Of a DNA stretch of 64,000 nucleotides, positions 8,754-20,101 are shown one piece after another (position 1 is the stretch's first letter; each line of letters begins with the position of its first letter). Both the position numbers and the translations under genes were made by a program. Source of the DNA: Paraglaciecola sp. 20A4 (GTDB taxonomy: Bacteria; Pseudomonadota; Gammaproteobacteria; Enterobacterales; Alteromonadaceae); the NCBI RefSeq assembly GCF_011378905.1, contig NZ_WTPY01000022.1:1-64000 (forward strand), read 5' to 3'. A model generated the notes under the pieces. That model saw nothing but the letters and a program-made list of their open reading frames with translations. It did no database searches and was not told where the DNA came from.

Positions 8754-9182
8754 CTACTCCTTTATTACCAGTATCGTGCGTAATGACGGGTTAGTCGGGG
8801 GCTGACTAAGCCAGCCAAGAGCACTGGGATTGCGTTCTACGATATTAATCATCGCTAGTTCATCTGGCAAAGGTTGTGGTGGCATGCTCTGTCCAGAAAA
8901 CATTAGGCGCGACCAGTAGCTGTTTACCTTAGCTGGAGCCCAGCCAGTTAAGGACAGGTAAAAAGCGGCACGTTTAGGATCATCACGGGGAAGATCAAAA
9001 ATTAGCGCAAAATCGCCGTTTGAAAATGCCCGGCTGCGACCCATAAAGAGGTTAACTGCTTCTTTTTTAGTGATAAACGCTTGAGGGTTATCGGACTGCA
9101 CGACAACATAAAAATCGGCCTGTACCTGACATGCGAACATAGCCGCCACGGAAAACATTAAGGTTCGCAAACCCTTACTCAT
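8754..9182 (-). CDS. PstS-like periplasmic substrate-binding protein, short
   Basis: A 142-residue exported protein with a signal peptide ending near ...ACQVQA-D. The mature part resembles the N-terminal lobe of phosphate-type binding proteins (PBP-like): an early FYVVVQSDNP strand, then ITKKEAVNLFMGRSRAF, a pattern common in the small PstS-like family found beside GGDEF genes. It is about half the length of a true PstS. The ATG at 9182 lies 8 bases after the barrel gene stop; a longer frame would overlap that gene. It lies two bases from the diguanylate cyclase start, so translational coupling is likely. The ligand is unknown; phosphate or another oxyanion is only a guess. Confidence 0.75.
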   Translation of the reverse strand: MSKGLRTLMFSVAAMFACQVQADFYVVVQSDNPQAFITKKEAVNLFMGRSRAFSNGDFALIFDLPRDDPKRAAFYLSLTGWAPAKVNSYWSRLMFSGQSMPPQPLPDELAMINIVERNPSALGWLSQPPTNPSLRTILVIKE

Positions 9183-9190
9183 AAGCCGGC

Positions 9191-10486
9191 TCAAAATACA
9201 AAGTCCAGTAGAAGGCTGGTGACATCGGCACGACCGCCGGGTTCTAATGTTGAGTTCGCCCATAATCTGGCGCCATTAGCTTCGATTTTAAAATGTTCCC
9301 ATTGCACTTTGAGTGCCATATCGGAGCGAAAATCCCAGCGCGTACCTAATGAATAACTGGTTTGTTTAGCGCCATAATTATTGCGAGCGATTGCCGCTGA
9401 CGCTGCAAGTATTTGCGCTTGAAAAGCTCCGGCTGAGCCCAGTATGGGCGTTAAAGGGGTCGCCCAGTCTGGTGTTTCAATTGGTATATCGGGCGTCGTA
9501 ATATGGCTAATACCAGCAAATATAGTGTAAGGCCCAATTCGTCTGCCAATTCCTGCGTACCCAGCTCGCAGATTCCCAGAGGGATGGCCTGTAACGTTAG
9601 TGACTTCCATGTTCATCACCCAGTCCTGAATTTCGTAGTTTACACCTATCGCCATGTAGAGTGAGTGATCATCTTCACCATCCATTAAATCTTGCAATTC
9701 GTGCGCCTGAGCTACCACAGATGGCACTGGAATAGCCTGTATGCCTTCTAAGGCAGCGATTAGCGGCTTTAATACATTTGGGTTTTCTGAAAGTCCCACC
9801 CATGAAAGCCCTGCTCGCAACGTTAAACCACCCGATTCACGGGTAGTGGTAAGACCATATACGGGGCTAACGACAATGCGAGAATCAAAAGCCAGATCGC
9901 CAGCATAAGATCGGCCAGCGAAAACCTTTATGCGCCATCGGCTGTCATCAAATTGTAAGTCTTTATTTATGTCAACGCCGTCCAATGTAGTTGGTAACGA
10001 TCCATAAAACTCGACTGGAGGCCTAGCATAGCGATAAGCGAAACCTACATTACGATAATCTGCAAGCAAGAATGAATCTATGTTGAGTCTGCCAACTCGT
10101 ATGGTCAAATCGGGTACTGGCCGATAGGCAGCAAATGCCCATTCAATAATGTCGCTCGAAGGTGCATAACTCGAACGGCGTTTGGCAACTAATTGGCTAA
10201 CTAATTCGAATTGAGGGGTGATTGAATAATTTAGTTGAACACCAATACGTGAATCAATGTCTGCCCGCAAGCTTCCTTCGTTGGCGGGTTGTTCAATATG
10301 TCGTCGAAACCCCCAACCATCTGGTGCATCGGTATTGGTCAATCCAAGAGTGCCAAAACCACTGATACGTAAACTCGAACCTGCAAGCTCCGCAGACTGC
10401 ACTGTATTTGAAAAGGTACTTGCCAATATTATGATGCTACATACTCCGTAGAATAACCATCTAGCAAAGTGCTTATCTTTAATCAT
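9191..10486 (-). CDS. outer-membrane beta-barrel (porin-like) protein
   Basis: A 431-residue protein with an N-terminal signal peptide (about residues 10-31, ending QSA-E) and alternating polar/aromatic strands typical of a transmembrane barrel. It ends in a C-terminal phenylalanine (LLLDFVF) as Bam substrates do. It belongs to a poorly described porin-like group that is seen upstream of PstS-like/GGDEF pairs. It is first in a tight three-gene operon (gaps of 8 and 2 bases). It may admit the ligand sensed by the downstream binding protein and cyclase; that link is inferred from the operon. Substrate and strand count cannot be given from sequence alone. Confidence 0.75.
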   Translation of the reverse strand: MIKDKHFARWLFYGVCSIIILASTFSNTVQSAELAGSSLRISGFGTLGLTNTDAPDGWGFRRHIEQPANEGSLRADIDSRIGVQLNYSITPQFELVSQLVAKRRSSYAPSSDIIEWAFAAYRPVPDLTIRVGRLNIDSFLLADYRNVGFAYRYARPPVEFYGSLPTTLDGVDINKDLQFDDSRWRIKVFAGRSYAGDLAFDSRIVVSPVYGLTTTRESGGLTLRAGLSWVGLSENPNVLKPLIAALEGIQAIPVPSVVAQAHELQDLMDGEDDHSLYMAIGVNYEIQDWVMNMEVTNVTGHPSGNLRAGYAGIGRRIGPYTIFAGISHITTPDIPIETPDWATPLTPILGSAGAFQAQILAASAAIARNNYGAKQTSYSLGTRWDFRSDMALKVQWEHFKIEANGARLWANSTLEPGGRADVTSLLLDFVF

Positions 10487-11026
10487 TAAATAAGTTCCGT
10501 CGTATTGAATGCATCGTTAAAATCCATAAAAGCAGCCACCAAATATAGATATTAAGTTTAAAGCGTTACCTAATGGGTAACGTTAGGTCCTGTTTCGTTG
10601 CTTCTATTTAAGATCAAGTGTAATAATTTTGCCAGCTTTAATTGCAATATTTGTATAAAAATCAACGTGTCGAAATACTCAAACTAGCTTTGAAAACGTA
10701 CCTATTTAGATCTTTCCTTGCGCCTGATGACTAAGCAACTGAGGAATTCAATATTGAAGCGATTGTAGTTAGTTGGGAGTTCGAGTAGAGATTACTTACT
10801 AAATCGCTGCTTTGACTTTACAACTAAAATTAGTCGACGCAATTGTACTTACAATCAGGGATAAAGCGGTTTTAAAATAATTGCATCTGCATTTTCTATT
10901 AAATAGATACTCAAGGTTCCTCACTACTTTTAGAGCCTTGCGATTAAACATTATGGGTATTTATTCAAGCATTTTGGGGCTTTTAAGAGGGGATAAGGTA
11001 AATGTGTTGTATTGGCCGCTTAACAT
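10487..11026. other. intergenic region with one short inverted repeat
   Basis: About 540 bases without a supported gene. CGTTACC (10564-10570) and GGTAACG (10576-10582) form a 7-base inverted repeat with a 5-base spacer, roughly 80 bases upstream of the barrel operon, where an operator could sit. The remainder is AT-rich and shows no convincing coding frame, RNA or mobile element. Confidence 0.35.
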
Positions 11027-11051
11027 AAAAAGGCCGACTTACTAGCCGGCC
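11027..11051 (-). terminator. Rho-independent terminator of the PNP-oxidase-like gene
   Basis: On the minus strand a GGCCG/CGGCC stem with a 10-base loop is followed immediately by TTTTT (A-tract at 11027-11031). It lies 34 bases after the stop of the gene at 11085. Confidence 0.75.
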
Positions 11052-11084
11052 AGATGCTTGGTTGTACGCGTATTTTTGGCGCGA

Positions 11085-11549
11085 TTACAATGGCACTTTT
11101 TGATGTTCACCCATTTTTTCAGGCTTAACTTTACCGCCAAAGGTGAGGTTCACGATCGCGCTGAAATCAGGGTCAGCGTGCCATACTTCGGCGTCATTTA
11201 AGTCTAAGCGCATCATTTTAAGAGATGGATCTTCTCGGCCATCTTTGTACCAAGCTGCAACGTGTTTCGACCAATATTTGTCGATTATATTGGGATCAGT
11301 TTCTTCTACTAAATTACCTGAAATGCAGGCGAAGAGTTTGTGATCTTTACTGGAAAATTGTGCCATTGCTGAACCACCAGCGGCACAACGATTGGTCTTA
11401 GTCGTGTAGAACCAAAATGCACTGTTGGCGTCTTTATCCAGTTGAGCGTACATAGGTTCACTGTGCTCTTTTGAAGCGTTTAAGCCAAGCATAACGACTG
11501 GACTATCGGCCATGGCTTTCCACATTTGTTCGCGTAATTCTTTAGACAT
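11085..11549 (-). CDS. pyridoxamine 5'-phosphate oxidase-like stress protein
   Basis: A 154-residue soluble protein of the split-barrel flavin-binding fold, in the group often called general stress protein 26. It has an N-terminal helix (ELREQMWKAMADSP), a barrel strand with VVMLGLNA, the FWFYTTKTNR segment in the FMN phosphate region, and a C-terminal GGKVKPEKMGEHQKV tail. These proteins bind FMN or FAD, and their substrates are mostly unknown. The gene is monocistronic, with a good AGGAG ribosome site and a clear terminator. I cannot assign a specific reaction. Confidence 0.85.
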   Translation of the reverse strand: MSKELREQMWKAMADSPVVMLGLNASKEHSEPMYAQLDKDANSAFWFYTTKTNRCAAGGSAMAQFSSKDHKLFACISGNLVEETDPNIIDKYWSKHVAAWYKDGREDPSLKMMRLDLNDAEVWHADPDFSAIVNLTFGGKVKPEKMGEHQKVPL

Positions 11550-11808
11550 AATGTTCTCCTATTGTAAATTGCGATCCGCTAACCCGATGATGTCAGCTAA
11601 CGGCTTGATAGATGCTCAATGTGATATTTGTAAAGCAGGTGATATGCCAACCTGGGTAATTGTAATATGGTAGTAGTGAGGGACAATGCTGGTGCAGGCT
11701 TGCGCTGAATATACGTCCGGGGTCAACAGCATAATAAATACCACGGCGTGAGGTTTTTAACTTAATAGCAGAAAATATTTCACGCTCGGTATAATTTTTA
11801 CCGGTTAA

Positions 11809-12987
11809 TCAGTGAGGGGGGGGGGCGCTGGGCATATTGTTTTTAGGTTTAATTACGAGCTTAGTTCTTGGCTTTGATTGTCGTTTGATATAAAGATAAA
11901 AACCTGAGCCTACAAAAAATAACGGCAGTAAACTTAAAAACAGCCACAAAAATTTAATCGGGGGCGCCATAAAGTCACCTATATGAAATGAATATTTAAA
12001 ATTCCATACACGGGTTGCTAGAGACATCTGGCTAGCATCGAAGCTATCAATTGAAGCGCCAGTATAAGGATTTGACCAACTGTAACTATATGCATGACTC
12101 TCATTCGGCATGCGCATTCTAATCTTAAGGGGGTCCTGAGACGATTGAGGTAAATACACGCGATATATTGTCGCGTCTTTAAGTCGGTCTTGTGCTGATG
12201 CAACAGCTTTGTCTAATTGGTAGTTGGCTGAATAATGCATTTTAGCTCTAGTTTGTAGGCTTTTGACATCAGTGGTTTGGGGCAGAATTACGGTCCGTGG
12301 TGTTTGTATACGAGACAACGTAATCGCCTCAACTATTTGTTGGGTAGCGTCCTTAAAGTAAAAAGCTAACCCACTAAATGCAATAAGAAATAGGGGTATT
12401 AAGCTATATACACCCAACACATTATGCAGTTGCATAAATCTAATTTTATTCTTGGCTTTCCATTTAACCTTGAGTCGTTTTAAGCGATTTTTAGGCCTGA
12501 CCCAAAGATAAAATCCTAGCAGCAGTTCTATGCATAAGATTAATGAGGCAAGGGGAGGAAGTAATGCTAAGGGGTGCGCGTCGCCGTCACTGTAAAGTAA
12601 CCAACGGTGCCAAGCCATCGTGAAACCATAGAAAGTCTCATCATATTGGTAGTGCAACAGAACATCACCGCTATATTGATTAATGCTTACATAGCTTTTG
12701 TCAGCAAGACGTACCTGCCATGCTCGTGATGGTGACGCGCTGTGTTCGATAAAAACAATAGCAGAGGAGGATATTTGCCGAATTCGTTTAGCTATTTCAC
12801 TGACTGGTAAAGTGGCAGGCGACACAATAGGGTTATTGGGATCAGGTACAGACCAATACTGGGGATTAAGCCAAGCTTGAATGTCTTTAGCAAACACCAA
12901 AAATGCGCCTGTGATGCTCAGGTTAATCAAGAAAATAGCGCTTGCTAGCGCTAGGATAAGATGGGTTCGTCTAAGCCAAGCTTTCAC
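11809..12987 (-). CDS. PepSY-associated transmembrane protein, siderophore-linked
   Basis: A 392-residue inner-membrane protein of the PepSY_TM (PiuB-like) family. It has a first transmembrane helix at residues 12-35, a periplasmic PepSY-like part, paired helices near 145-165 and 190-215, and a last helix near 340-370. It starts at GTG 12987 with AAGGA five bases upstream. It follows the TonB receptor gene after about 100 bases in the same direction. Such proteins are commonly found with siderophore receptors and are thought to take part in ferric-siderophore reduction or handling. The last codons contain a run of ten C residues (11816-11825), so slippage could alter the C-terminal tail. Confidence 0.85.
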   Translation of the reverse strand: MKAWLRRTHLILALASAIFLINLSITGAFLVFAKDIQAWLNPQYWSVPDPNNPIVSPATLPVSEIAKRIRQISSSAIVFIEHSASPSRAWQVRLADKSYVSINQYSGDVLLHYQYDETFYGFTMAWHRWLLYSDGDAHPLALLPPLASLILCIELLLGFYLWVRPKNRLKRLKVKWKAKNKIRFMQLHNVLGVYSLIPLFLIAFSGLAFYFKDATQQIVEAITLSRIQTPRTVILPQTTDVKSLQTRAKMHYSANYQLDKAVASAQDRLKDATIYRVYLPQSSQDPLKIRMRMPNESHAYSYSWSNPYTGASIDSFDASQMSLATRVWNFKYSFHIGDFMAPPIKFLWLFLSLLPLFFVGSGFYLYIKRQSKPRTKLVIKPKNNMPSAPPPH

Positions 12988-13029
12988 ATCATTCCTTTAC
13001 CGATAATGCTAATTCTGTTTTGTGATACG

Positions 13030-13064
13030 GCCCATTCCCGTCATCTAGTTTGACCGAAATGGGC
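13030..13064. other. hairpin between receptor and PepSY genes
   Basis: GCCCATT near 13030-13036 pairs with AATGGGC near 13058-13064. No U tract follows on the minus strand, so it may be an mRNA processing or partial-attenuation element that sets receptor versus PepSY expression. Confidence 0.3.
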
Positions 13065-13088
13065 GTGGTGTTGATTAACAAGCCAAGC

Positions 13089-15230
13089 TTAAAACTGATA
13101 AGTGACACCCACATTGATCGTTATACCCACGCCTTTGTGGTTGTAACCGCCGTATGTGTATACTTGTGAGCGTGCTGGGTAATAGTCATTGTTAAGCAGA
13201 TTTTCCACGCCCATAAACGCTTGCCATTGCTTGCCAAAGTCATAGCTGCCATTGATGTTGACTAAATGGTAGCTGTTGACGGGACCTTGATCTCCCACAT
13301 ATTCTCCGTCAATTTGCTCAAAGCGCTTTCGAGAACCAACGTATAAGTAGTTAAGTGCCAATCGCGCTTCAGGTGACGGTTGCCAGTTGATGTTGAACGT
13401 GCCTTTTGGCGCGCTAATATCTTTGCCTCCCAGGTATACATCGAGTTCGGTATTTTTCCCTTCGACCCAAGAGTAGGTGGCCGATACATCAAGATTTGAT
13501 TGCACTTGGTGGTTAATTGATGCTTCGTAACCATAAACTTCTTGTGGTGCACGAACGGGAAGATAGACTCCTGTGACGGCGTCATAGGAATTTGTTGTAC
13601 CGAGTTCAGAAGTGCTGCGATAGGCAGCAAATTCGAAACGTGTTGCATCGAATTCAGATGTAAAACCGATTTCGTAGTTGTCGATAATGGACGCTTCAGT
13701 GCGAATAAGTGCTATGTCTGTTACGGTTGCTGTGCGTAAAAGGCGGCCAGTATCAGAAATATCTGCGCCTTGGGAATAACTGATAAAGGGACTAAAGGCA
13801 TCGCTGATGTTGTAGCGTACAGCTACATTGTAGGTAGTCGCTATGTAATTTAGGGTATCGCCGACGACATCGAAGGCAACAGAACATTGATCCGCTGTGA
13901 GACATAAGCGCAAGGTACTAAAATCATCTACCTTTAAATCGATATTTTCGTGGCGAACTCCAGCTTTAAGAATAATATCGTCATGTAGAATCCATTTGGC
14001 TTGTACGAAACCTGCGATGTTATCCATGTCCATTTCAGGCACCCACACGCGGCCATCGACCATTGGCTGAGACGTGACATCATTTAGGGCGTCAATGCCA
14101 TAAATCAACGTGGTTTCTATATCTTGCCACGTGAATTGGCTATTAAAGGTGGCGCGAAGACCTTTCTTTTCTGACTCAATAATAGACTGGCCACCTTCAT
14201 AACCCTGTTCGGGATTGGCTAAATTAGTTGAAAAGAAAAAGATATTTTCGATGGTTTGCGCATAAGCATCTATGGTTAGTTGGGTGTTGCTGAAAATTTC
14301 ATCATCAGAGTATTTCAACATAAAGTTATGATTTTCAGGGCCTTGGGGTTCACCCACCGTCAATGCACCGTCAGGCGACTCGATTGCATAGGTTTTTATG
14401 CCTGAATTCACATTGCCAACGACATTGACCAAGTCAGTGTCTTGTTTTGATTTAAAGTAGTTATAAGTGATTTGTAACGCTTTTTCGTCATCGAACTGGT
14501 AGCCCAATTTGCTGAAATAATTTTGTGTATTGGTATCAGACAAGCCATAGGTCAGGCCAAGAATATCGCCTTGTGCATCTCGTTGAACGCCATTTGCCTC
14601 ATAGCTTGCGTTTAGAACATAACTGAATTTATCTAGCTTACCATTTAGACCTGCATCAATGCGTGAGCCTAGGGTGTCGTCAAACTTAACAGCACTAAAA
14701 CGAGACGACATAGTAACGTGTCCGGCGATTGTTTTATCAGTGGCTGCTTTTTTTGTAATGTAGTTAATAATGCCACCAGCAGCGCCATTACCATACACAG
14801 AGGTAGCGCCTTTGATTACTTCTATCCGCTCTATGGTACTGGCATCTAAGCTGCGTACACCCAAAGAGCCATTTCGTAGGGGAGTCGATTGCGGTACGCC
14901 GTCAATCATCACTAAAGGAGCACGGCCTCGCAAGGTTTGTCCGGAATTGCTGGAAGTACCAGTAGAAGGAGCAAGTCCTGGCACTAAGGTGGATAGAAGC
15001 GACTGCAACTCGCTGCTGACTTTTAATTGGTCTTGGATCTGTTGCTGCGTAATAATAACGATAGAGGCGGGGACTTCATCAATACTTTCTACAATACGAC
15101 TGCCGGTAATAATCATTCTTTCCAGATCATTATTTTCTTTGAGGGTGTTACTTTCGTTGTGGGCGTTATTCTGCGCGTTAAGGCTAGTGCTGATTAGAAG
15201 GGAAAGAATTGATAAAGACGCATACTGCAT
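13089..15230 (-). CDS. TonB-dependent siderophore receptor
   Basis: A 713-residue outer-membrane receptor. A signal peptide (residues 1 to about 19) is followed by a TonB-box-like stretch (ERMIITGSR) and a plug domain (about 50-165) carrying LRGRAPLVMIDGVPQ and the IERIEVIKGATSVYGNGAAGGIINYITKK region in shorter pieces. A 22-strand barrel follows and ends VGVTYQF with the terminal Phe. It would import a ferric siderophore using the TonB-ExbBD system. A Fur box lies 40 bases upstream (15271-15289), and a PepSY membrane protein follows. The particular siderophore cannot be told. Confidence 0.93.
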   Translation of the reverse strand: MQYASLSILSLLISTSLNAQNNAHNESNTLKENNDLERMIITGSRIVESIDEVPASIVIITQQQIQDQLKVSSELQSLLSTLVPGLAPSTGTSSNSGQTLRGRAPLVMIDGVPQSTPLRNGSLGVRSLDASTIERIEVIKGATSVYGNGAAGGIINYITKKAATDKTIAGHVTMSSRFSAVKFDDTLGSRIDAGLNGKLDKFSYVLNASYEANGVQRDAQGDILGLTYGLSDTNTQNYFSKLGYQFDDEKALQITYNYFKSKQDTDLVNVVGNVNSGIKTYAIESPDGALTVGEPQGPENHNFMLKYSDDEIFSNTQLTIDAYAQTIENIFFFSTNLANPEQGYEGGQSIIESEKKGLRATFNSQFTWQDIETTLIYGIDALNDVTSQPMVDGRVWVPEMDMDNIAGFVQAKWILHDDIILKAGVRHENIDLKVDDFSTLRLCLTADQCSVAFDVVGDTLNYIATTYNVAVRYNISDAFSPFISYSQGADISDTGRLLRTATVTDIALIRTEASIIDNYEIGFTSEFDATRFEFAAYRSTSELGTTNSYDAVTGVYLPVRAPQEVYGYEASINHQVQSNLDVSATYSWVEGKNTELDVYLGGKDISAPKGTFNINWQPSPEARLALNYLYVGSRKRFEQIDGEYVGDQGPVNSYHLVNINGSYDFGKQWQAFMGVENLLNNDYYPARSQVYTYGGYNHKGVGITINVGVTYQF

Positions 15231-15270
15231 GACATATCCATTTGGTGTCGATAAAAAGTGCGAGAATGGT

Positions 15271-15289
15271 AATGAAAATAATTATCATT
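15271..15289. promoter_or_regulatory. Fur box
   Basis: AATGAAAATAATTATCATT at 15271-15289 matches the 19-base Fur consensus (GATAATGATAATCATTATC and its permuted form) at most positions. It lies about 40 bases upstream of the TonB receptor start. Iron repression of the receptor and PepSY genes is therefore expected. Confidence 0.8.
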
Positions 15290-15519
15290 TACAATTTAAA
15301 GTTGAACTTTTTTCAATTCAAGTAACATGTAAACGCGGTTGATTGTGGTATTAGCGACAGAGCAATGTGCTGTTTGAAGTAATAATGGCGGTGATTTCGA
15401 CTCGTTGGCTCAAGGAATGCGGCTACACCGCAGACGCTAAATGTTGTATTATCAGCCTCCAATTTTGCGTAGAACGATTAATAATAATGCTTAAACTATT
15501 CTCTTTGACGGCAGCAAAC

Positions 15520-16440
15520 ATGCGGCCAACACCTATCTTACGTGCCGCTTTATTCGGGCTAACTTCAACTGTTTTTTTAGCCGGTTGTGCCACTGGTCAA
15601 GCTGATGCTGCTAAGGTAATAACGCATGCTATAAAGACTGACAATCCCAGCCAAACTGTTAGCGTGATTTATCCGTCAACTGATCTGCAAGACGCCGTTG
15701 ATAAAGCCAACACGTTAGAACCTAAATCGACACTGGTGGTATTTGATATCGACGATACATTACTTACCGCGACTGAATTTTTTGGCAGCGATAAGTGGTA
15801 TGACTGGCAACGGGGCAGAGCGCTCGACCAACAAGGTGTGTTGGTTGATACTACCGACAGCGAGAAAGTTAACTGCTTGTTTGATGTATTAGGTATGGTG
15901 TTTGAAATGGCGGTTAATAAGCCTACGCAACCAAATATGGCGGATATAGTTGATAGTGTGAATAACGATGTGGTTATTCTAACTGCCCGTTCAGGCGCTT
16001 ATAGAGCGGCTACAATGCGCGAACTTGCGCGTAATCAATTAAATTTTAAGCAAAAATCATTGACGCCTGCTGGTACTGGATACCACTATGATTACACCTT
16101 GGGCGGTCGAACCGCACAGGTAAGTTATGTGGATGGTGTGTTTATGGTTCAAGGCATGGATAAAGGCATAATGCTGTTAGATCTGCTTAAGCGCAGCGAG
16201 CATGAATATGCATCTGTGATATTCGTGGATGATAAGCAACATAACCTAGACAATATGGCTAAGGCCCTGAAAACCGCTAACATCGATTTTTATGGTTATC
16301 ACTACAATCGCATATCAAAGGCGGTTTCTAAGACTGATGTAGCAAATGCAAGTGCCGCCAATTCCGCTTTAACACAGTTGTTAGAAGGGTACTTTACTGA
16401 TCGCGCCGAGCTTATTAGTCAAGGTCAATGTGATTATTAA
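15520..16440 (+). CDS. HAD-superfamily lipoprotein (DUF2608-like phosphatase)
   Basis: A 306-residue protein with a lipoprotein signal (residues 1-23, lipobox LAGC). It then has a haloacid-dehalogenase fold: motif I VFDIDDTLL with both aspartates, motif II VILTARSG, a basic residue region, and motif IV VIFVDDKQHN. It resembles DUF2608 proteins, predicted periplasmic or lipid-anchored phosphatases of unknown substrate. ATG 15520 is preferred because it gives a standard-length lipoprotein signal; ATG 15487 in the same frame would give a 34-residue one, and neither has a strong ribosome site. It lies divergent from the iron-regulated receptor. Confidence 0.78.
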   Translation: MRPTPILRAALFGLTSTVFLAGCATGQADAAKVITHAIKTDNPSQTVSVIYPSTDLQDAVDKANTLEPKSTLVVFDIDDTLLTATEFFGSDKWYDWQRGRALDQQGVLVDTTDSEKVNCLFDVLGMVFEMAVNKPTQPNMADIVDSVNNDVVILTARSGAYRAATMRELARNQLNFKQKSLTPAGTGYHYDYTLGGRTAQVSYVDGVFMVQGMDKGIMLLDLLKRSEHEYASVIFVDDKQHNLDNMAKALKTANIDFYGYHYNRISKAVSKTDVANASAANSALTQLLEGYFTDRAELISQGQCDY

Positions 16441-16574
16441 TAGTTTAGGCGTACGTCAGCATTATTCTTAAGCTTGAGCGCTAACTTCTACAGTTAGAAA
16501 ACGAATGGCAGTAAGTAAGAAACCAAGGGCGTATTGGTTGCTTGCTGCCATCATCGTGACTTTAATACTTAGAT

Positions 16575-18638
<2,064 letters not shown>

Positions 18639-18788
18639 TCAGAGTAAGGTGCTAACGAAGCAAGCGCAAGTGAACCATCGGTTATCGGGGTAAGCTATCG
18701 CAAAGCATATTGACAGGGTACATATCAATATTGCACATTGAGTTAAGGTTTAAGACATCAATCAATATACCGAAAAACAGGACAGTCA

Positions 18789-19718
18789 ATGAATAAGAAA
18801 ATAATCGCCGCGTTGCAACTTGGCTCATCTGCACACGGAACCGCCGCGACGTTAGCGCGCATTATAAGTTTTAAACATGCTATTGAAGACAGCAAGTGCG
18901 ATTTATTGGTGTTACCAGAAGCGCTCTTGGGTGGGTACCCAAAAGGTGCGGATTTTGGCACGCGAGTGGGGTATCGAACTGAGCAGGGACGTGAAGATTA
19001 CTTGGCTTATTTCCAGCAAGCGATTGAAATCGACGGACCTGAAGTTCAGGCGCTTACTGAGTTAGCAGTAGCGTGTAATACGTCCATCGTAATAGGGGTG
19101 ATAGAACGCGGGGGGAGTACGCTTTATTGCACTGCATTGTTTATTACCCAAAATGGTGAGGTGAATAAACACAGAAAATTGATGCCGACTGCTAGTGAAC
19201 GCCTTATATGGGGGATGGGCGATGGCTCAACCATTCCTATTGTAGACACCACCGCAGGGCGAGTAGGCGCGGCTATTTGCTGGGAAAATTATATGCCTTT
19301 GTTACGCAGTACTATGTACGCCAAAGGAATGGATATTTGGTGTGCGCCGACAGTAGATGACCGCGATATTTGGCAAGCGAGTATGCGCCATATTGCTTAC
19401 GAGGGGCGTAATTTTTTAGTCAGTGCGTGCCAATATCAAGGGCCACCGTCACAAAATGGTACGTCAGAAATGGCCCTAGATACGAATTGGCCGGTGGATA
19501 AACCTCTTATTCGCGGAGGCAGTGTTATTGTATCGCCAATGGGAGAGGTGTTAGCAGGTCCGCTGTATAATGAAGAAGGATTGATCAGTGCCAAAGTGGA
19601 TTTGGACGACATAATTAAAGCACGTTATGATTTAGATCCCGCAGGTCATTATTCACGCCCTGATGTCTTCAAATTGACCGTAGATGAACGCGCTAGACCA
19701 CCTTTTAGCGCGGAGTAA
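18789..19718 (+). CDS. carbon-nitrogen hydrolase, nitrilase type
   Basis: A 309-residue cytoplasmic enzyme with the Glu-Lys-Cys triad of the nitrilase superfamily: E44 in LVLPEALLGGYP, K130 in KHRKLMP and C164 in AAICWENYMPLLR. The CWEN context and LLGGYPKG are typical of true nitrilases, which hydrolyse nitriles to carboxylic acids and ammonia, more than of amidases. The later histidine-containing segment SMRHIAYEGRNFLVSAC is also typical. Start ATG 18789 directly follows an upstream stop. It is divergent from fadH with a shared 177-base promoter region. Aliphatic or aromatic preference cannot be read from the sequence. Confidence 0.88.
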   Translation: MNKKIIAALQLGSSAHGTAATLARIISFKHAIEDSKCDLLVLPEALLGGYPKGADFGTRVGYRTEQGREDYLAYFQQAIEIDGPEVQALTELAVACNTSIVIGVIERGGSTLYCTALFITQNGEVNKHRKLMPTASERLIWGMGDGSTIPIVDTTAGRVGAAICWENYMPLLRSTMYAKGMDIWCAPTVDDRDIWQASMRHIAYEGRNFLVSACQYQGPPSQNGTSEMALDTNWPVDKPLIRGGSVIVSPMGEVLAGPLYNEEGLISAKVDLDDIIKARYDLDPAGHYSRPDVFKLTVDERARPPFSAE

Positions 19719-19745
19719 AATATGGGCTAGCGTAGCTATCCGTTA

Positions 19746-19776
19746 TTCACAGCAGGTTATGGCCGCTTGCTGTGAA
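19746..19776. other. hairpin between nitrilase and DksA-like genes
   Basis: TTCACAGCA (19746-19754) and TGCTGTGAA (19768-19776) form perfect 9-base arms between two converging genes. There is no U tract, so it may be a weak terminator or a transcript-end stabiliser. Confidence 0.35.
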
Positions 19777-19834
19777 GAACCATGCAGTTCTTAAGTGGTC
19801 AGCATATTAATCCATTCCAAATCGGCACAATATA

Positions 19835-20101
19835 TTATCTCAATTGACTGTCTTTACTTCCACGGCGATTGATAGAAGATTTAACACTGGCGTGCTTCTC
19901 TATTTCTGTTTGACAGTTGATGCATAACTGAACGCCTGGCACAGCAATACGCCTACGTTGGGAAATGGGTTCATCACACTCTTCACAGTACTGGGCACTT
20001 TCTCCTTTAAGGATCTGACTTTTCGCCCGCGCTACCGCTTCATCAATGCTCGCGTCAATTTGTTCTTGTACAGCACCGTCTTTTGCCCAACCGCCAGCCA
20101 T
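19835..20101 (-). CDS. DksA/TraR C4-type zinc finger protein
   Basis: An 88-residue protein like E. coli YbiI. A short N-terminal region with MAGGWAKDGAVQEQIDASID is followed by a helix and a four-cysteine zinc finger, CEECDEP...CINCQ (Cys at about 39, 42, 60 and 63). The coiled-coil arm of true DksA is missing, so RNA-polymerase secondary-channel activity is doubtful; the function of this short family is unknown. A very strong AGGAGG ribosome site lies just before the ATG. It is monocistronic. Confidence 0.88.
   Translation of the reverse strand: MAGGWAKDGAVQEQIDASIDEAVARAKSQILKGESAQYCEECDEPISQRRRIAVPGVQLCINCQTEIEKHASVKSSINRRGSKDSQLR

Noticed and set aside
14770-15342. A 190-codon plus-strand frame
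   Set aside because: It is the shadow of the N-terminal part of the TonB receptor and has no family resemblance or ribosome site.
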